From positions 186,463 to 250,462 of the forward strand of contig VXBA01001600.1 of NCBI GenBank assembly GCA_013399895.1: a stretch of 64,000 bases of DNA, read 5' to 3'. The translations under genes were made by a program, and so were the position numbers. The first letter of the stretch is position 1; each line of letters begins with the position of its first letter. The notes below the pieces were generated by a model, which saw nothing but the letters and a program-made list of their open reading frames with translations, was not told the DNA's origin and did no database searches. This document shows positions 36,958 through 50,400 of the stretch, piece after piece. The stretch is from Serilophus lunatus (taxonomy: Eukaryota > Chordata > Aves > Passeriformes > Eurylaimidae).

Positions 36958-37071
36958 CTAGCTCTGTAATAATAGGGATGTTGGCTCCTGTTGTAATGGA
37001 GGGTTGACGTAACAGACCATGGACTGGACTGTTGTCTGGAGATGATCTGTCCATCCCAGGGGGTGTAAAGC
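36958..37071 (-). CDS. KCNMA1: KCNMA1 exon, RCK2 loop with PKA-type RQPS site
   Basis: This 114-nt exon has phase 1 at both ends. It encodes a flexible, Pro/Ser-rich loop of RCK2 running from GFTPPGMDRSSP to NIPIITEL. The RQPS sequence matches the well-known PKA phosphorylation site of BK channels; that link is established knowledge, not shown here. The acceptor TTCTTTTAG ends at 37072 and the donor is G|GTAAGG at 36957. The exon can join directly to the calcium-bowl exon at 33883 or to the 84-nt cassette at 36265, because both need one preceding base. Its last 11 codons resemble those of the cassette, which suggests an old duplication. The symmetric phase means that the exon could also be skipped without a frameshift. 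Confidence 0.97.
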   Translation of the reverse strand, partial: ALHPLGWTDHLQTTVQSMVCYVNPPLQQEPTSLLLQS

Positions 37072-37939
37072 CTAAAAGAAAAAGGAAGGCAGAAAAAAAG
37101 ACAAAGTTTATGGAGGACAAATTATGGGAAATGCCCTATCTCTGATTTTTATTTTTCCCAGTAAACCATGGAAAAATTTTCATTTTTTAAAAAAATGACT
37201 TAATTTGCAACAATTATTCCATAAAAGCGTAATCCTTCAAAAATATGTAGATCATTTCCACGGTAAGATATCTGATAGCTAATGGAAAAACTGGAATTTA
37301 TTTTGTTATCCTAAGCTTTTGCCTCAAAACATGCACAATGGAAAGAGTAACTCATACGTAAACAAAAAAGACCTCAGTGTTAGAGAGGTTTAATTTTGTC
37401 CTATCAGAATTTCAGTAATCCTGAAAAAAACACATTTCCTTGAACAGCAATTAACATATTAAAGAGTAATGCTTGTAAAATGGTAGCACAACCAAGGGGA
37501 ACAAACCGCTTCCATTAGCCAGTTTTGGGTTTGATCAACAAATAGGATTTAAAACTACTAACTGTTTTCCAGGAGCACTACAACCCAGTCATGGTGCATT
37601 TTTTTAAAAAATTTTCACACGTACCATTCATAATGTGCATTTCTATGAGGATGACAATTGTAGGAATACTGGGATGGCAGGCTCCACTCTTAACAGACAA
37701 AAAGATAGGGGATGGAAGTAAAAAGACATATGTTTTCAAAAGGTATCTAAAAGGAGTGGTTGAAAAGAAACTAGAAAGAGTGAAGATGTAAAGGAAACAG
37801 GTGGCAGAGGAAACGTATTGGCAGGCACTAAAAGAAAAAAGAAATCTGGACACGCTATAGCAAGGTTCACCTCCAAAAAAGATTATGTTTTCAGCCTGAT
37901 TCTCTATATAGTTTGAAATTAATTTCTCGACTCTGAGCA

Positions 37940-37992
37940 GTTTGGGGGGGTTTTTGTTGTTTGTTTTGTTTTGTTTTTTGTTTTTTTTCTTT
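37940..37992. repeat. (TTTTG)n low-complexity tract
   Basis: A seven-G run followed by TTTTGTT-type units. It gives the KKKNKKQNK-like stretch in a chance minus-strand ORF. Confidence 0.8.
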
Positions 37993-40900
37993 AAACAAAA
38001 AATACCCGGGCAAACATTTTGGAGTGTAATTATAAGTACTGAAAAACAGGCAGTTATACAAATGCCCATACAATAGTAGGATGGAAATTCACCGTTGAGA
38101 CTAAAGCATTCCACCTCCCCTGTCCATTAAAGCTGCAGGAAGCATGGGAATCTTAATTTAATGTCATTATTGAGGAAGTGATTGTGAAGCTAGAATTTCA
38201 TTTTAGGGTTTCATGTAGACCAATGTCAAGACAGCATTTTTAAGCAAATATTTGTCTGTTAGAAATTGGATTGACTCAAGCTCACTTTAAAACACACATT
38301 TCTGAGAAAACATTTTTTTTTTTTTTCCCAGGTTATTCACAAGTACCTTGTCTTCACATTTGACATCCAGGAACAGACTTTTGGTCCTCTGTCATTAGTT
38401 CTGAATTCTCCACGTACTGTTTCTAAATTAACTACAGTCAAATTTAGTCCTGACATAATTTCATTATATTCTTGAAATGTGGAAACGGTTTCACTTCCAT
38501 TACATTCATTGATACTTTCATCTATTACTGAATTCAGAAGATGATACGGTATTGTGTACAGTTTAGGGACTAATTTACAGATCACGAAATCTCTACACTA
38601 AATTGGAGTTGTTAACATGTCATACTGGTTTTATATTGTCTTAAGGATTTATGGTTCTTTTCCAGTGATAATTACCATCACTCTTAAACAGCCCTTAACT
38701 ACAAGGATCTCTAATCTGGACTTCTTGATTTAATAGGATTTAAATTTCTCTTTCCATTCATCTATCCCTATGTCTGTATCACACACAGAATACACAGGCA
38801 GTAAAACTAGAATCACTGAAGAGGGATTTCCTTGGGTCTCCAGAAGGTACTGGTAAGAATTTCATTCTGACTATCACAAGAAATCTTAGATGCGACATGA
38901 TGATTGTACAAACAGAATAACTAAGAGGGGAGTGAAAAGTCTGTAAAGAAATTCTTTAGCAGAAAGGAAGCGGATGGGCTATCTTCAACAGGCTTGCAAG
39001 AAAAAAACATCACCATAGACAAACCTTTTAAGTCAGCAAAGCAATTCTATTTAATATCAGTGCATAGAAAATCTTTAGAAAGCAGATTTCTTAGAGACAA
39101 TTGGAAGTGTTAACATCAGCCGTTTAATATTACCCTTTGTGCTGAAACTATAATTCAATAAGACTGGCATGGTGACAGTGAGTTGCTTTCCCAATCTCAG
39201 TATTGGTTTGCAGATGTTTCCTCGTATCTGGCACTATGACTGAGAGCTGTATTGGCTCTTTGAACATTTACTCATGCATGGGAGAGCCTGAGATTCCTTA
39301 GGCTCACAAAGTGAGTTTAATGGAGGTCCTTCAGGCACCACTTCATAAGTTACAGATAACACTGACACTCTCACAACAGCAGGAAAATTAAAAGTGGGAT
39401 TCCAAAAGGAGGAAATATATGAGGACTATATGAGGATAGGTGGATATTTGTATGGCACCTCCTTCTGCAGCAGGATTTAGTGTTTTAAGTCTTGAAATCT
39501 GTTATGGAATGCATTCTTTTAGGAGATGCAAGATATGGCCTTTGCCACAATACAACAGGAAAAGCCCAAGTAGCTGCAGACGCCTTGAGCAGTGAAGATG
39601 GCAGGCCCAGTTGGGTCGTCTGCAGAATTACAAGCCAAAATGGCAACAGTAATACTTTTTATACTCACTTATCTAAGAGCAAAGAAAACTAATATCATCC
39701 TCATGAACCACAGCGATTTTACTGCTGGGAGCTTCCCTAGAGGCTATGCTTGTCCCTTTTTCCTGAAGACTTTTCTCTCCCCGGGTGGTAGGAACACACC
39801 AGCATTTCCCTACCAGTTAAAAGCAAATTGCAGTTAGCATAACTGCATCTAAACATATAAGTTCTTCTTGCCTTCCCTCTACTGCAATGTGTACACACAT
39901 AGAGACATGGACAAACAAACTCTCTGTCGAAGGCTATTTGTTGCCACCTCTCTAACCCTTCAAATATTTGTCTTCCTAGGAGGGTGTTAGAAGATTGAAG
40001 TAAATGCAGCATTTCTGTGAGATACAGACTGTCAGAAGCTCTGTAATTGCACACTTCACACATAGTGCATTCAGTCTGAAATGCAGGATGAATGTTAAAG
40101 GGGTTTTGTTTTCTCCTTGAATGAAAAATAGACTCATGCCTTCATATTTTTCATCCTTTGGTCTTGAAAGATATGATAAATATCTGATATTTTAATTTAA
40201 TTCCCTTGCTTGCAATTAATTAAGACATTTCAAGAAATTTACTTTCAAAAAGTATAAAAATCTTGGAATATTTTCAGAAAAAGGAAAACTGGAGTATTTG
40301 TAGATTTTGTCTGCCTATGTTTGGAGTTACATGGCATTATACACCTTCAGGCCACATCCCTGCTCCCAAGTTGCAAAGTAAATTCTATACATAGGCTGTC
40401 TATTTTTTATCTCCAGAAGAGAAAAAAAAAAAAAAAGTGCTGGAAAACTAACCTGCTTTATCAGAACTTTCATTTAAAGGCATGAAAAACTACAAGTGAC
40501 AGCTGTGCAGATTCAGTGAATGTGACATTTTTGAATTTCTTCAACTTGACAAGTAAACACCTTAAATCGGTAATGCTATATGCATAATACATGACCTGTA
40601 TTTTGACATCCATCATCGAATGCTGACTTGAGAAAATACAGGTTTGTACGTCAAGGAATAGCACCCATAAAGCAGGGAGAAATTCGGGTCACAGGGTATT
40701 AGGAAAACTCTATTTCATTACAGAAGCTGAAACAAGCTAAGGCATCAGATTTAAGATCCATTTTCAGCTGTGAAAAGATTAAATTCTTCTGCACAGAGCA
40801 TTCATTTAGAAATGACATGCTTTCCTCAGAACCTCTTTTCATTTTCCTTTTCATATTGCATTTTCTCCTTCAGTCCACAGACCTTGTTCCATTAATGCTC

Positions 40901-41365
40901 ATAAAAGCCGCAAAACAGAGCTGATAGTTCTGATATTACAACCACAGTGTCTCCTTGCTCAATTGAGGGAGCTGTGGTTACAGTTGCTTAACAGGATCAA
41001 CCTCTACAATAAATTTCACATGGCCTGTCCAAGTACAGTCCCTGTGGAAGGAAATACAATGACAGTGACTTCCGGAGAAGGGAATTCTCTTTACCAACAA
41101 TTAGGAGGTAAGGTACAGCAAAATCACAACAGTTCCAGCAGCCACTGCATCCAGTACTTATTTGCTATATTGGGTGAGTGACTGACTTTGTATCACTTGG
41201 TTTTTGCTTTTTTGTGGTTTGCTTTCATTTTCCTCACTCATTAAGCTGGCTTTACCTCAAGCCATGAGTTTTTTCTCACTGTGGTGATATGAGCAAGAGA
41301 CTGGCTTAGATATCAGGCAGGGTCAACCCACCATCCCACTGGCAACAGTGATAACCACCACAACA

Positions 41366-41698
41366 TAGAGTTACAGAACCATTTACATTGGAAATGACCT
41401 TTAAAATCATCGAGTCCGACCAATAACCTAGTACTGCAAAGTCCACCACTAAACCACGCCACTAAATGTCATATCTACACATCTTGTAAACACCTCCAGG
41501 GATGATGTCTCCAACACTTTCCTGAGCAGCCTGCTCCAATGCTTGACTACTCTTCCAGTGGAGTTTTCCCTAATACCCCTGGCATAACTTGAGGCCATTT
41601 CCTCCTGTTCTTTCACTTGTTACCAGGGAGACAAGACCAACCCCCACTTCACCACAATTTCCTTTCAGGTATTTGGAGAGAGATAAGGTCTCCCTTAT
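41366..41698 (-). mobile_element. CR1 LINE fragment, 5'-truncated, antisense on the plus strand
   Basis: The plus strand matches the familiar reverse complement of avian CR1 3' ends. It has phrases like ATGACCTTTAAAATCATCGAG, then CACCTCCAGGGATGATG, CCTGCTCCAATGCTTGACTA and finally GATAAGGTCTCCCTTATC. The element's 3' end is at the low coordinate, so it points along the minus strand like KCNMA1. It is diverged and carries no ORF. CR1 is the dominant LINE of birds and is present in other sauropsids. Confidence 0.85.
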
Positions 41699-41699
41699 C

Positions 41700-42340
41700 A
41701 AACTGAGGAAATTTTAACAGAAGACAGCATGCTCCTTCCCCTCTCGGAAACAAGATCCTGCCAAACAATTAACTAAGTATATCGTGTCTCAGAGGAACGC
41801 AGGTTCTGGGACCCTGACCTGCCCAAAATCAGTGAGGCCTGGCATTTAACAGTTACTGCTTTCCTTCTGGCAGCAGCCTCCCTCTTTGAGAGGCAGGGAC
41901 TCCCATGACCTTACTCAGCTACCTTGCTCTGAAGGACTTTGAGCCTCCTGTAAATCTCTGCAGACAGGTGCTGGGTCAATGTCTTGATTCTGTGCGAAGA
42001 GTATCCCCCAGCTTTCTTTAAGATACTACTGCTCATAGAAGAACCACATTAGAGGCAAAGTCCTATCTCTTAAAGATGTACTCACTTCCTCCTAACAGGA
42101 CACAAGCTCTTTTTACCAAGAGTTACTGGGGATCCAGGTGCTCCCCTGCTCAGAGCTCAGCGGGGCCAGGAGGCTTATAAGCCTCCCTGTTCTTACAAAA
42201 CACCACTCACAAAAGGATGAGTAATACTGGGCTTGTGAGTGCTGTGCCTCTTGAGCCAGGCTCACCCACAGTCCTCTCAGGGAGGCACTACCTAGAGCTC
42301 AGCAGTAACGTGCAAGTATTCTGAGAGCCAGTGGCACCGT
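41700..42340. other. GC-richer intron block of unknown origin beside the CR1 fragment
   Basis: This block directly follows the CR1 fragment and is richer in G+C than nearby intron sequence. It has several GAGCTC and CCTCCC motifs and a perfect 18-bp palindrome at 42169-42186. From about 42365 a stretch with CTTTATTGCTCT follows that could be an antisense LTR polyadenylation region. No coding sequence or known family was recognised. Confidence 0.3.
42169..42186. repeat. Perfect 18-bp palindrome
   Basis: GGAGGCTTATAAGCCTCC reads the same on both strands. It contains a TATAA core. Confidence 0.9.
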
Positions 42341-44548
42341 GATAGAGTTCAAAATTAAGGAATGCTGGCATGGCTTTGTCGCAGTAGGGATGAGCACGAC
42401 ACACTATTTTGCTAGACAAAAATGGGTCCTTTATTGCTCTCAGCATCTAGTATTATATTATTATAGAAGGCAGCATGTTCTCATGGGACAAAAAGTTGTT
42501 TTCTACTACTATGATTGGAGGATTATAAAAAGTAATCAGAAGGCTTACTTATCACTAGTTACAATGTTTTTGCTACAAAGTTTACTTTACACGTTTTCAA
42601 CAACAGATAGTCTGCTAGCAGCAGTAGCTCTTCCAACCATGGTTCACTGCTACACAGTGTTAAGTGCTTTTGCTTATCCAAAAGTATGCTGAGATTCACA
42701 GTGACCCACTATTTTAAGGGTATACTCGAATATTATCAAGATCAATTTCATCAACCAATACCAGGCTGCTGACAGACTTGCCATCTTCTCCAACATGGCT
42801 TAACATGCATTATTCACACTGAAAACTCCATCAATTTTGCCCTGCTTCTGTTTGGAGCAACTGGCCTAATGGCCAAATGATCTGCTGATTGTGCTGGCCA
42901 TAAACCGCTAATTTTTGTTCCTGTACAGTTCACTTGACTGATTAATGTCCCACAAAATGCAGGAAGTTTGCTGAGGGCCAGTAAAGGTTTACTGGGGGTT
43001 TAATGTAGAAACAAATTTGTCTCATAGATACGCACTTCTGTTCTGCTGGCTCCACTGAGCCACAGACGGACATATTCTCAAACTGGATTTTTATGTCACA
43101 TTTATAAAATATCTTCTGCTCTTAAGGAACATAATGCATCCTTTATGATTCTCTTGCCCTTTCCTCCTCGCCTCCCTTCCCTTTCAAATATATGCGTTTT
43201 ACTAAACACAAACTCTTATGCAGGCCAAAAGCACTTTCCCAAACTGAAAATCCGCTTAGCAGACCTACAGGTTGTGGCCTTGTCATTAAAGTAACATGTA
43301 AAATGATTATGCCCTTTAAATAATGTTATTTTAGGGAAAGATGTCATGCCATTTACCAGGTAATGTATGCACTAAAGTCTTCAAAAATATAATTTAAAAA
43401 ACATATATACTAATAACTAGATCTGGCTCATGTAAGGTATATGAAACAACATTTTGAGCATATATAAATAACATACAGGTGGTGAAATGCCAAACACGCC
43501 CCTGACAAGTTATCACGCAGAAATATGGGACAAGTATTTTCATTAAGTAGAGCCAGCCAAAAAGAAATAATTCACTTACAAAAGGACCTCACAGTTATAT
43601 CCCTTTGCTGCTGTTTGCTGACAATGTCCATTAATATTCCTGTGAATTCAATTGAATGATAGACTATATTTGTTATTCTCGAAAGTATAGCCACTTGGGT
43701 ATACCTGGAAAGTTCAGCAGCAGTCATGCAGCTAAAGAGCTGCTGACATTCATGGGAATCTGTTACAGCCATTCAATTCAGAAACAATTCTACCTTCAAT
43801 GTCCCATGTGGTCTCAGACAGGGAGTTGCAGTTTGGCCTCAAAACCTGGAAATCCTAAATTCTGGTTTCAGTTCTGACTTTTTCTGTGATTTGTGCCTAA
43901 AGATCTAATAATTTCTTTGAGATTATCACTAAAGCTCTAGAAAAGAAGAGGAATGTGGGAGACCAGATGTGACTGCATAAGCTCTCAGTTCTCTTAGAGA
44001 TGCAGCATCTTCAGAGATGCTCCAGGCCCAAACATAGGCCAAGGTAAATCTACAGAGTGGAGGGTGAAGGATAGCTTTTTCAACTTTAACAACTCTCCAG
44101 TGTTATGGATTGGAACAACCACTGGAGCTTTGAACTCTGAGAGATGCTGTCAGAGAGAGCAAGCTTCCATCTTCCAGCCAAGAAAGTACTCTTCTCTAAC
44201 GTCTGTTTGTTCTCTTACAGTTGAATTACAGAAATAGTGAAAATGTCCAAATCAAAGCTCAAATGGAAGTACAGGGCAGTGGGGGCAATACTAGTTTCCC
44301 CGAAGTGTGAGATCCATTCCTAGATGAGTTAGTGGCCTCAAGTGCTGAAAGTGTAAATGATTTATAGGTCTACTGGTTCTTGGGCTGCTCTAACAAGGCT
44401 TTGTTGCTCTAGCAAAGCTCAAAAGAAGAATTGGAGTTTCATCATTCATTTTGGGATCTAGCATTGAATCATACCACATTGATTCCATTTTCAATTTTGA
44501 ACAGCATAATAATGTTTAAAATATTCTACTTTAAGCCTACTGAAGAAT

Positions 44549-44568
44549 CATATATATATATATATATT
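44549..44568. repeat. (AT)n microsatellite
   Basis: About nine AT units in the long intron. Confidence 0.85.
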
Positions 44569-47382
44569 GCATGTATAACTTAGAGGGGTTTATTTGCTGG
44601 TACTTATACAAGTCTTTTTAAAGTTCAAGTGTCTTTTGCGTCTCACTATCAAGCACACACAAAAAATGAAGTCCATCTGAAACTGCCTGGGTTTTTGTTG
44701 TTGGCTTTGTAGGTATGTTTTTTTCCTCCACAAAATCTCATGTGGTAATTACCCAAACCCTTTCTCTGTCAAGGTTCACCACAACCTTACATAACCCAAA
44801 ACTACCAAAACAAATGGGCTTTCTTTACTAATTCTTCGCAGAGCATAGCCTTTATGTTCACTCCTCGCTATTTTTCACACTTTAAGTAAGATAGTTACTA
44901 AGTAGTTACTAGCCATAACACTTATCTCCTGTCTATTTGAATGGAAACTTTATTTCTTTATGCAGTAAACATTCCTGGCCAGTATCTCACAAGAATTTCT
45001 TGCTCTTCTGGAATGAAGCACAATTTCCTTAAATATATTTTTATATTTTGTAAAGGGAAAACAAAATCAAACTTCCTTTTTTTTTAGCTACTTTTTTTAC
45101 AAACTTTATTTTTTAACTGTCCATACTCTCATTTATCATTTAATCATTTTCTACACTAGATGCTTCTAAGAAACAAAGATGATAGCGCCTAAGTGTAGCA
45201 CAGGTTTGCAGCTAAAATAATTTAGTATATAATGACACCAAACTCTTTTCAGTTCAGTCATTAATCAACCCTGTATATTTAGGCCTCAGGCAAAAATAAA
45301 TATGCTGAATAAATATTATGAAATAAATTAAGCTATATTACCTAGTTTAGAGAGACAAGTATTCAATAACTACAAACAAAATAGAAAAGTCGCCATTAAA
45401 AATAATACATTGGCAAGTTAAGCAAGATTCTATATTATGCCATTATATAATTTTTTTTAAGTGAAAAAGAGCAAAGCTAGATATCATAGCAAGCAATCAA
45501 TAAAAATATTTTGATAAAAACAACAATGTTGTCCAACACATGATTGGCAACTACCGAAACATAAATTAAATGAATTTCCCATTGCTGCTTATGGGGAAAT
45601 TATGCAGATTAGAATTTGATTAGGTTTATGTCATGAGACTCAATTTGGACTTTTAATCTATTAAGCTCCAATAAATGAGGCATCTGAATAGCTCCCCTGA
45701 GCAGCAACAGTAATAACTATTGCAGTCATCTTTTGCAATATGTATTCTGACAATTTCTTTAGCAGACGATTCTCCATCTTTAAGTACGATTACTTTGTAA
45801 CTTCCACAAAAATTTCAGGTGTTTGCAGTGAGGAAATGGATGCGTACAAAATGCTTAAACAGACATTTTGTGATAATCAACATCTGTCACTCTGTTCTAG
45901 CAATATTGTTTTTCCATCAACTTGGACTTACTTACGGTCGACTTCATAGTCTGTGTGGGCTAAATAGTGCCAGCAGATTTGCAAATTACTCGAGCTGGAA
46001 CTGAGCTGGAAATCTATGGTAAAATGTCATTAAGTTCTCTATGGGCTGGGTCAAAACTAAAATCCCACATTCAAGGCTGTCTTGGGGATCAAAGACTGAA
46101 CTGTGAAGAATAAAACCCCATTTTATCAAAAAAATCTGAACTGAATTCCTGAGCTGAGCTTTGAGACAGGTTGGATTCAGATCAAGACCACCTCTAATTT
46201 ATCTGGCAGGTATGCTACATAGCCCTCCTGCATAGTTCCTGCAGTCTAATCTATTTGCAAGGATACAAAAGCTCCTCTCCCATATTACTCTATAGTGTAA
46301 AAAAAGCTACTCTTTCAAAGCCTGCTGACTAGAGAGCATATCCTTCCCATGTCTGATCCTGCCAGATTTCATCAAAGCCTACACAACCTTTTGGCACACA
46401 GGTTGTCTTAGTCAAGAGACAGTATGTAGATTATTCAAAAAAATTAAATCTGTATTTTAAAAATTTCAGGGCTTGATTAAATTCTCATAGTGAAGGAAAA
46501 TGGATTTTGTGTCCATAAGTGAATTTATTTTCTTTAAATGGCTTAACAGAGAATTTCTTCTTGCACTCAAGAGTTCAGCATATCACTACAAAGGTTTTCT
46601 GCAAGCCAAAATTTTTTACCACAACTCCAAATTGAACATCATAAATAGGATGTCACTCAAATACTGCCTTTTGTAGCGCACAACTTCAGAGTAGCATGTC
46701 TGTTAAAGACATCTTAGTAGATATCATGTGTAAAAAGGAGTATCAAGTTGGTTTGAACTATGTCAGTCTGTATATTGTTAACCATCTTTTCCTTAGAAAG
46801 CACAATAAATCACACAGAGCCAGGTGCAGTTACCACTGTAAAGAAAGATAATTGCCTAACCAGCAAAAATTGTCTTAACTAAAAAAGGTAGCTTACTACA
46901 TCCTTGCTACAGTTTCATCTTAACCCTGCAAATAATGTACGGTGTCCTATTTGAAACACATATAAGGAAACAACATCCTAATATTCAGAGTATATTTTAT
47001 AATCATACACATCATCCCATCAGCACAATTATTTGCACTTTTAGAATTATCTGTATTAATAGCCAGTATGAAAACTACCCCTGTAATGCATGAAAAGTAA
47101 TAGGAAAGGACTCCAGAAAGGAAGGACTTCTATTACAAGAAAAGTCAATCTTCTGATACTGAACTTCACAGGAATCGTTCACACATCAATCCAGTTTTCT
47201 ACTCTCTTCAGCTTGGCATATTGACCCTGTTTTATGGGTCACATATATATTATGTGACAGATTTAGACTATGCCAGTCTAAACACAGGTCTACCAAATAC
47301 TAAATTTGCCTAATTTATTGCAATTCTTTTTGATTCTGATGAGAAATAAACAGACAATAGAAATTTTCTTTTCTTTCTACTC

Positions 47383-47400
47383 TTTTTTTTTTTTTTTTTT
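47383..47400. repeat. Poly(T) run, 18 nt
   Basis: Uninterrupted T run in the long intron. Comparable homopolymers lie at 51124-51141 (T), 13749-13766 (T), 35983-35999 (A) and 40422-40436 (A). Confidence 0.9.
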
Positions 47401-50400
47401 GCCTTTTTAAAAAAAATCTAAATACAAATTGCAGTTGTGGAATCAAGACAAATCTAAAGGAGCTCCATCAGTTTTCTTGGGTGATGTACCAATAGCAATA
47501 TACTAGCTACTAATAATATCTAAGATTGTGTAGACAAAACTGCTTGAAGAACAGCAGTGATACTACTGATATCACTGGGTTTACCCAATCTGTAAAGCAT
47601 GGGAACCTCTGCTTCAGTCAATACAGTATCCAGAATCAAGAATTCAGAGAACAATTTATGCCACTGATGGCCATTTGAGGGGAAAAAATAACCAAAGTAT
47701 ACAGTCAGCAGGGTAAATAAGCAGATAATTTGCTTACCTCTCTCAGTTTAAATGACTTTTTATATTTAAAGAAGTATCAGCAGAGTTCCTTATCTATTTT
47801 ATTTATATGGGATCTGAAACCTATTACACTAGCAAACAAGCTGATAAAGACAATCATAACAGTAAGATGTAATTTGGTATCCTTTAAGTAGCAAAAATTA
47901 AGTGGCAATTATAAAATATATATTCTGGTATCCCATCACAGTACATACATACTGAAAACTTTCACAAGTTTTTGTGGTTCCAGGTTTTTTTAAGTTTTAG
48001 CATCATATTGACTACTTACTGTCATTCATTTATCTAAGTACTACCACTGGATTTTAAAATGGCATACTTTCCATAAGTACTTGACACATTAACTTGCCTA
48101 TCCCTTATTACTTACCAGAGAGTTAAATGGATTGATAAAAATTTAAAACGTTTACTTCCTTGTATTAATTTCATTAGTACCAGTATCGGTGGAAATATTT
48201 TTTTGTTCAATTACAGGTTTTGAATATTTCTGAGAGACTTCAGTACATTTCTTGTTATTTGATCGGATTCTGAGAATAAATATTCTAGTTGCAATGTGGA
48301 TTTTTGTTGCTAGTGGGGTAGTTTAAGAAGCTGGTGATTTGGGGCAGGGCTAGTCTAACATGTAAATCTGCAGATGAATTTTAAAGCCTATTTTCATTTG
48401 ACACTGTGAGCATATTGCCATTAAATACATAAAAACAAATTTCAAATTTTTAGAAGCATTCTTTGTCTATTTAATTCAGTCTACATCTGGCTCAGATGAC
48501 TTTACATTGCCACTAAAGAACCGAACTGAAGATTTAATTGAACAGTTAAAAATAATCAAATTCTTAAATATTGAGAAACCTGGGAGGCACAGAGGCAGCA
48601 TTGCACTTGTGGCATAACTTCCCTCTCTTTCAGAGTGTATTTTGAAAAGTGCATCACAAGATACTTCGCACAAGCACTTGCCCACCACTTTCTCCTCACG
48701 GACTTCCCATTGCTTATCAAAGGGTAGCTCCTGCTTTGACTCGCACGAAGGAAATCCTATGGAGAAAGGAGTCAAGAGAGTACTATTCTTGGAGGAAAAG
48801 CCCAGGGAGGCACTTCTGTCCCCTGCCTATATTCACTGATCAGCATGGACATCTGGAAGAAAACCCTCTAAGTTCTTTCCACATTGCTATCAACTCAGTC
48901 TCTTCAGTTTAACAAGAAAAAATATGAGGGCATTTCTTCCCTTTTATGGATTTTAGAACTCACACTAGGCTCATTGACACATAATAATGAAATCTAAAAG
49001 GAAATAGCCTGCAATTTTCAAGTTTTTAGTAAAATTACTGTAGGTGCTAGATATAAAAATAAAGGAAACAAGCTAAGAATGGAAATATTACATTGCATGC
49101 CACATATTCGGCTAAGAAAATGGTGCAAATTACACATGAAATCTGTGTTTAAAAACTCCATGAAGATCATATTTCCAGGAACATCTTACCAAGATTTCAT
49201 AAGCAATGAAATCAACTAGGATATAACAGTATTGCTGAGATTTATCTGTTTTCTGTTTATTAAATTGGAAATAGCAAGGTTGTTATATTGGAGTTAAACA
49301 GAAAAATCTTTTTCATATTTGTCCTCCAAGACAGAGTTCACCAAAACATTATTTTAAGCAGCTTGTCAAACACTGATTTCAAGACAGGGTAGATTCAATA
49401 AATCAATTCAATAGAGATTTAGTTTATTCATAAGTGGACTAATTTCCAGAAAGTTTGAAGTTACTCTTCTAGGAATCCAAATTCTTCAGACACAAAAAGA
49501 TAGAATAGTAGCTATTTGCAAATAATTGAGGATATACACAAGACAGAGTTTCTAAAATACACAGCTGAATATGCTAAACAAAACGGTTCAAACACCTTTT
49601 CTGAATTTAATTTTTGTTACAGCATAAACTGGTTTTGAGCAAGCTCACACTTGTGACTAATGGAAAATTTGTTCTGAGGAATTCTTCTATAACTGTAGTG
49701 CTACTAGTCCAATTCATTTGTCCTCAAACAAAAAAGAAACAATTACAACAACATTTTCTCTGCCCCCATATGACATTATCCGATTTCAGTGAGGTCTCTT
49801 ATTCATTTTTTTCGGAGGAGGAGGCTTTTTAAAATGTGTGCTTATCTTTGCTCTCACTTGAAGACTCATTTCTAAGATACAGAACAAACTGACTGACAGG
49901 AACTCAGCAGAAATAGGAAACCCTATGTGGACATCCAATCACATTATAATCCTGCCTATGCTTTTAAGAAAAAACTCAGTAAGGTCAAACTTACAGAAAA
50001 GACATATGCTGTTAGACTTTCCCTCTCACTATTAGCCAATAGTCATGCTCCTAAATTAGTATTTGGAGCATTTGAAAATAAAAGTTGAGTTATTAGGAGC
50101 ACAGTACTACTCATTATCAAATGAAGGCCATGCCTCAAGTCAGCCTGAATATCACATTCTGCAGATGCTCAGCAGTCTGGAAGGTTCTTGATAATCAGGA
50201 GCTACCAAGTTTTTGGAGACTGCCTATCATGGAAACTCTGGGCTGCTCCAAGTTTTACCACGTCAAACTTAAATCAACAGGTCTGTCTTGACAAAAGAAT
50301 GCCAAGAATATTGTAATTTTTATCCTAAAGTCTTCAAATTTCCACAGCTCACTAGCAGATGTTATATTCTGCTTTTCTGCATTGGACATCACAGACTAGG

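Noticed and set aside
37578..38114. Longest ORF in the window (178 codons, minus strand)
   Set aside because: It runs through a (TTTTG)n tract giving a Lys/Asn-rich stretch, has no recognisable domain and lies inside a KCNMA1 intron without convincing splice context; a chance ORF.
48476..48912. Overlapping ORFs on both strands in a slightly GC-richer patch
   Set aside because: No recognisable domain, no splice context, and both strands open to similar extents; likely chance.
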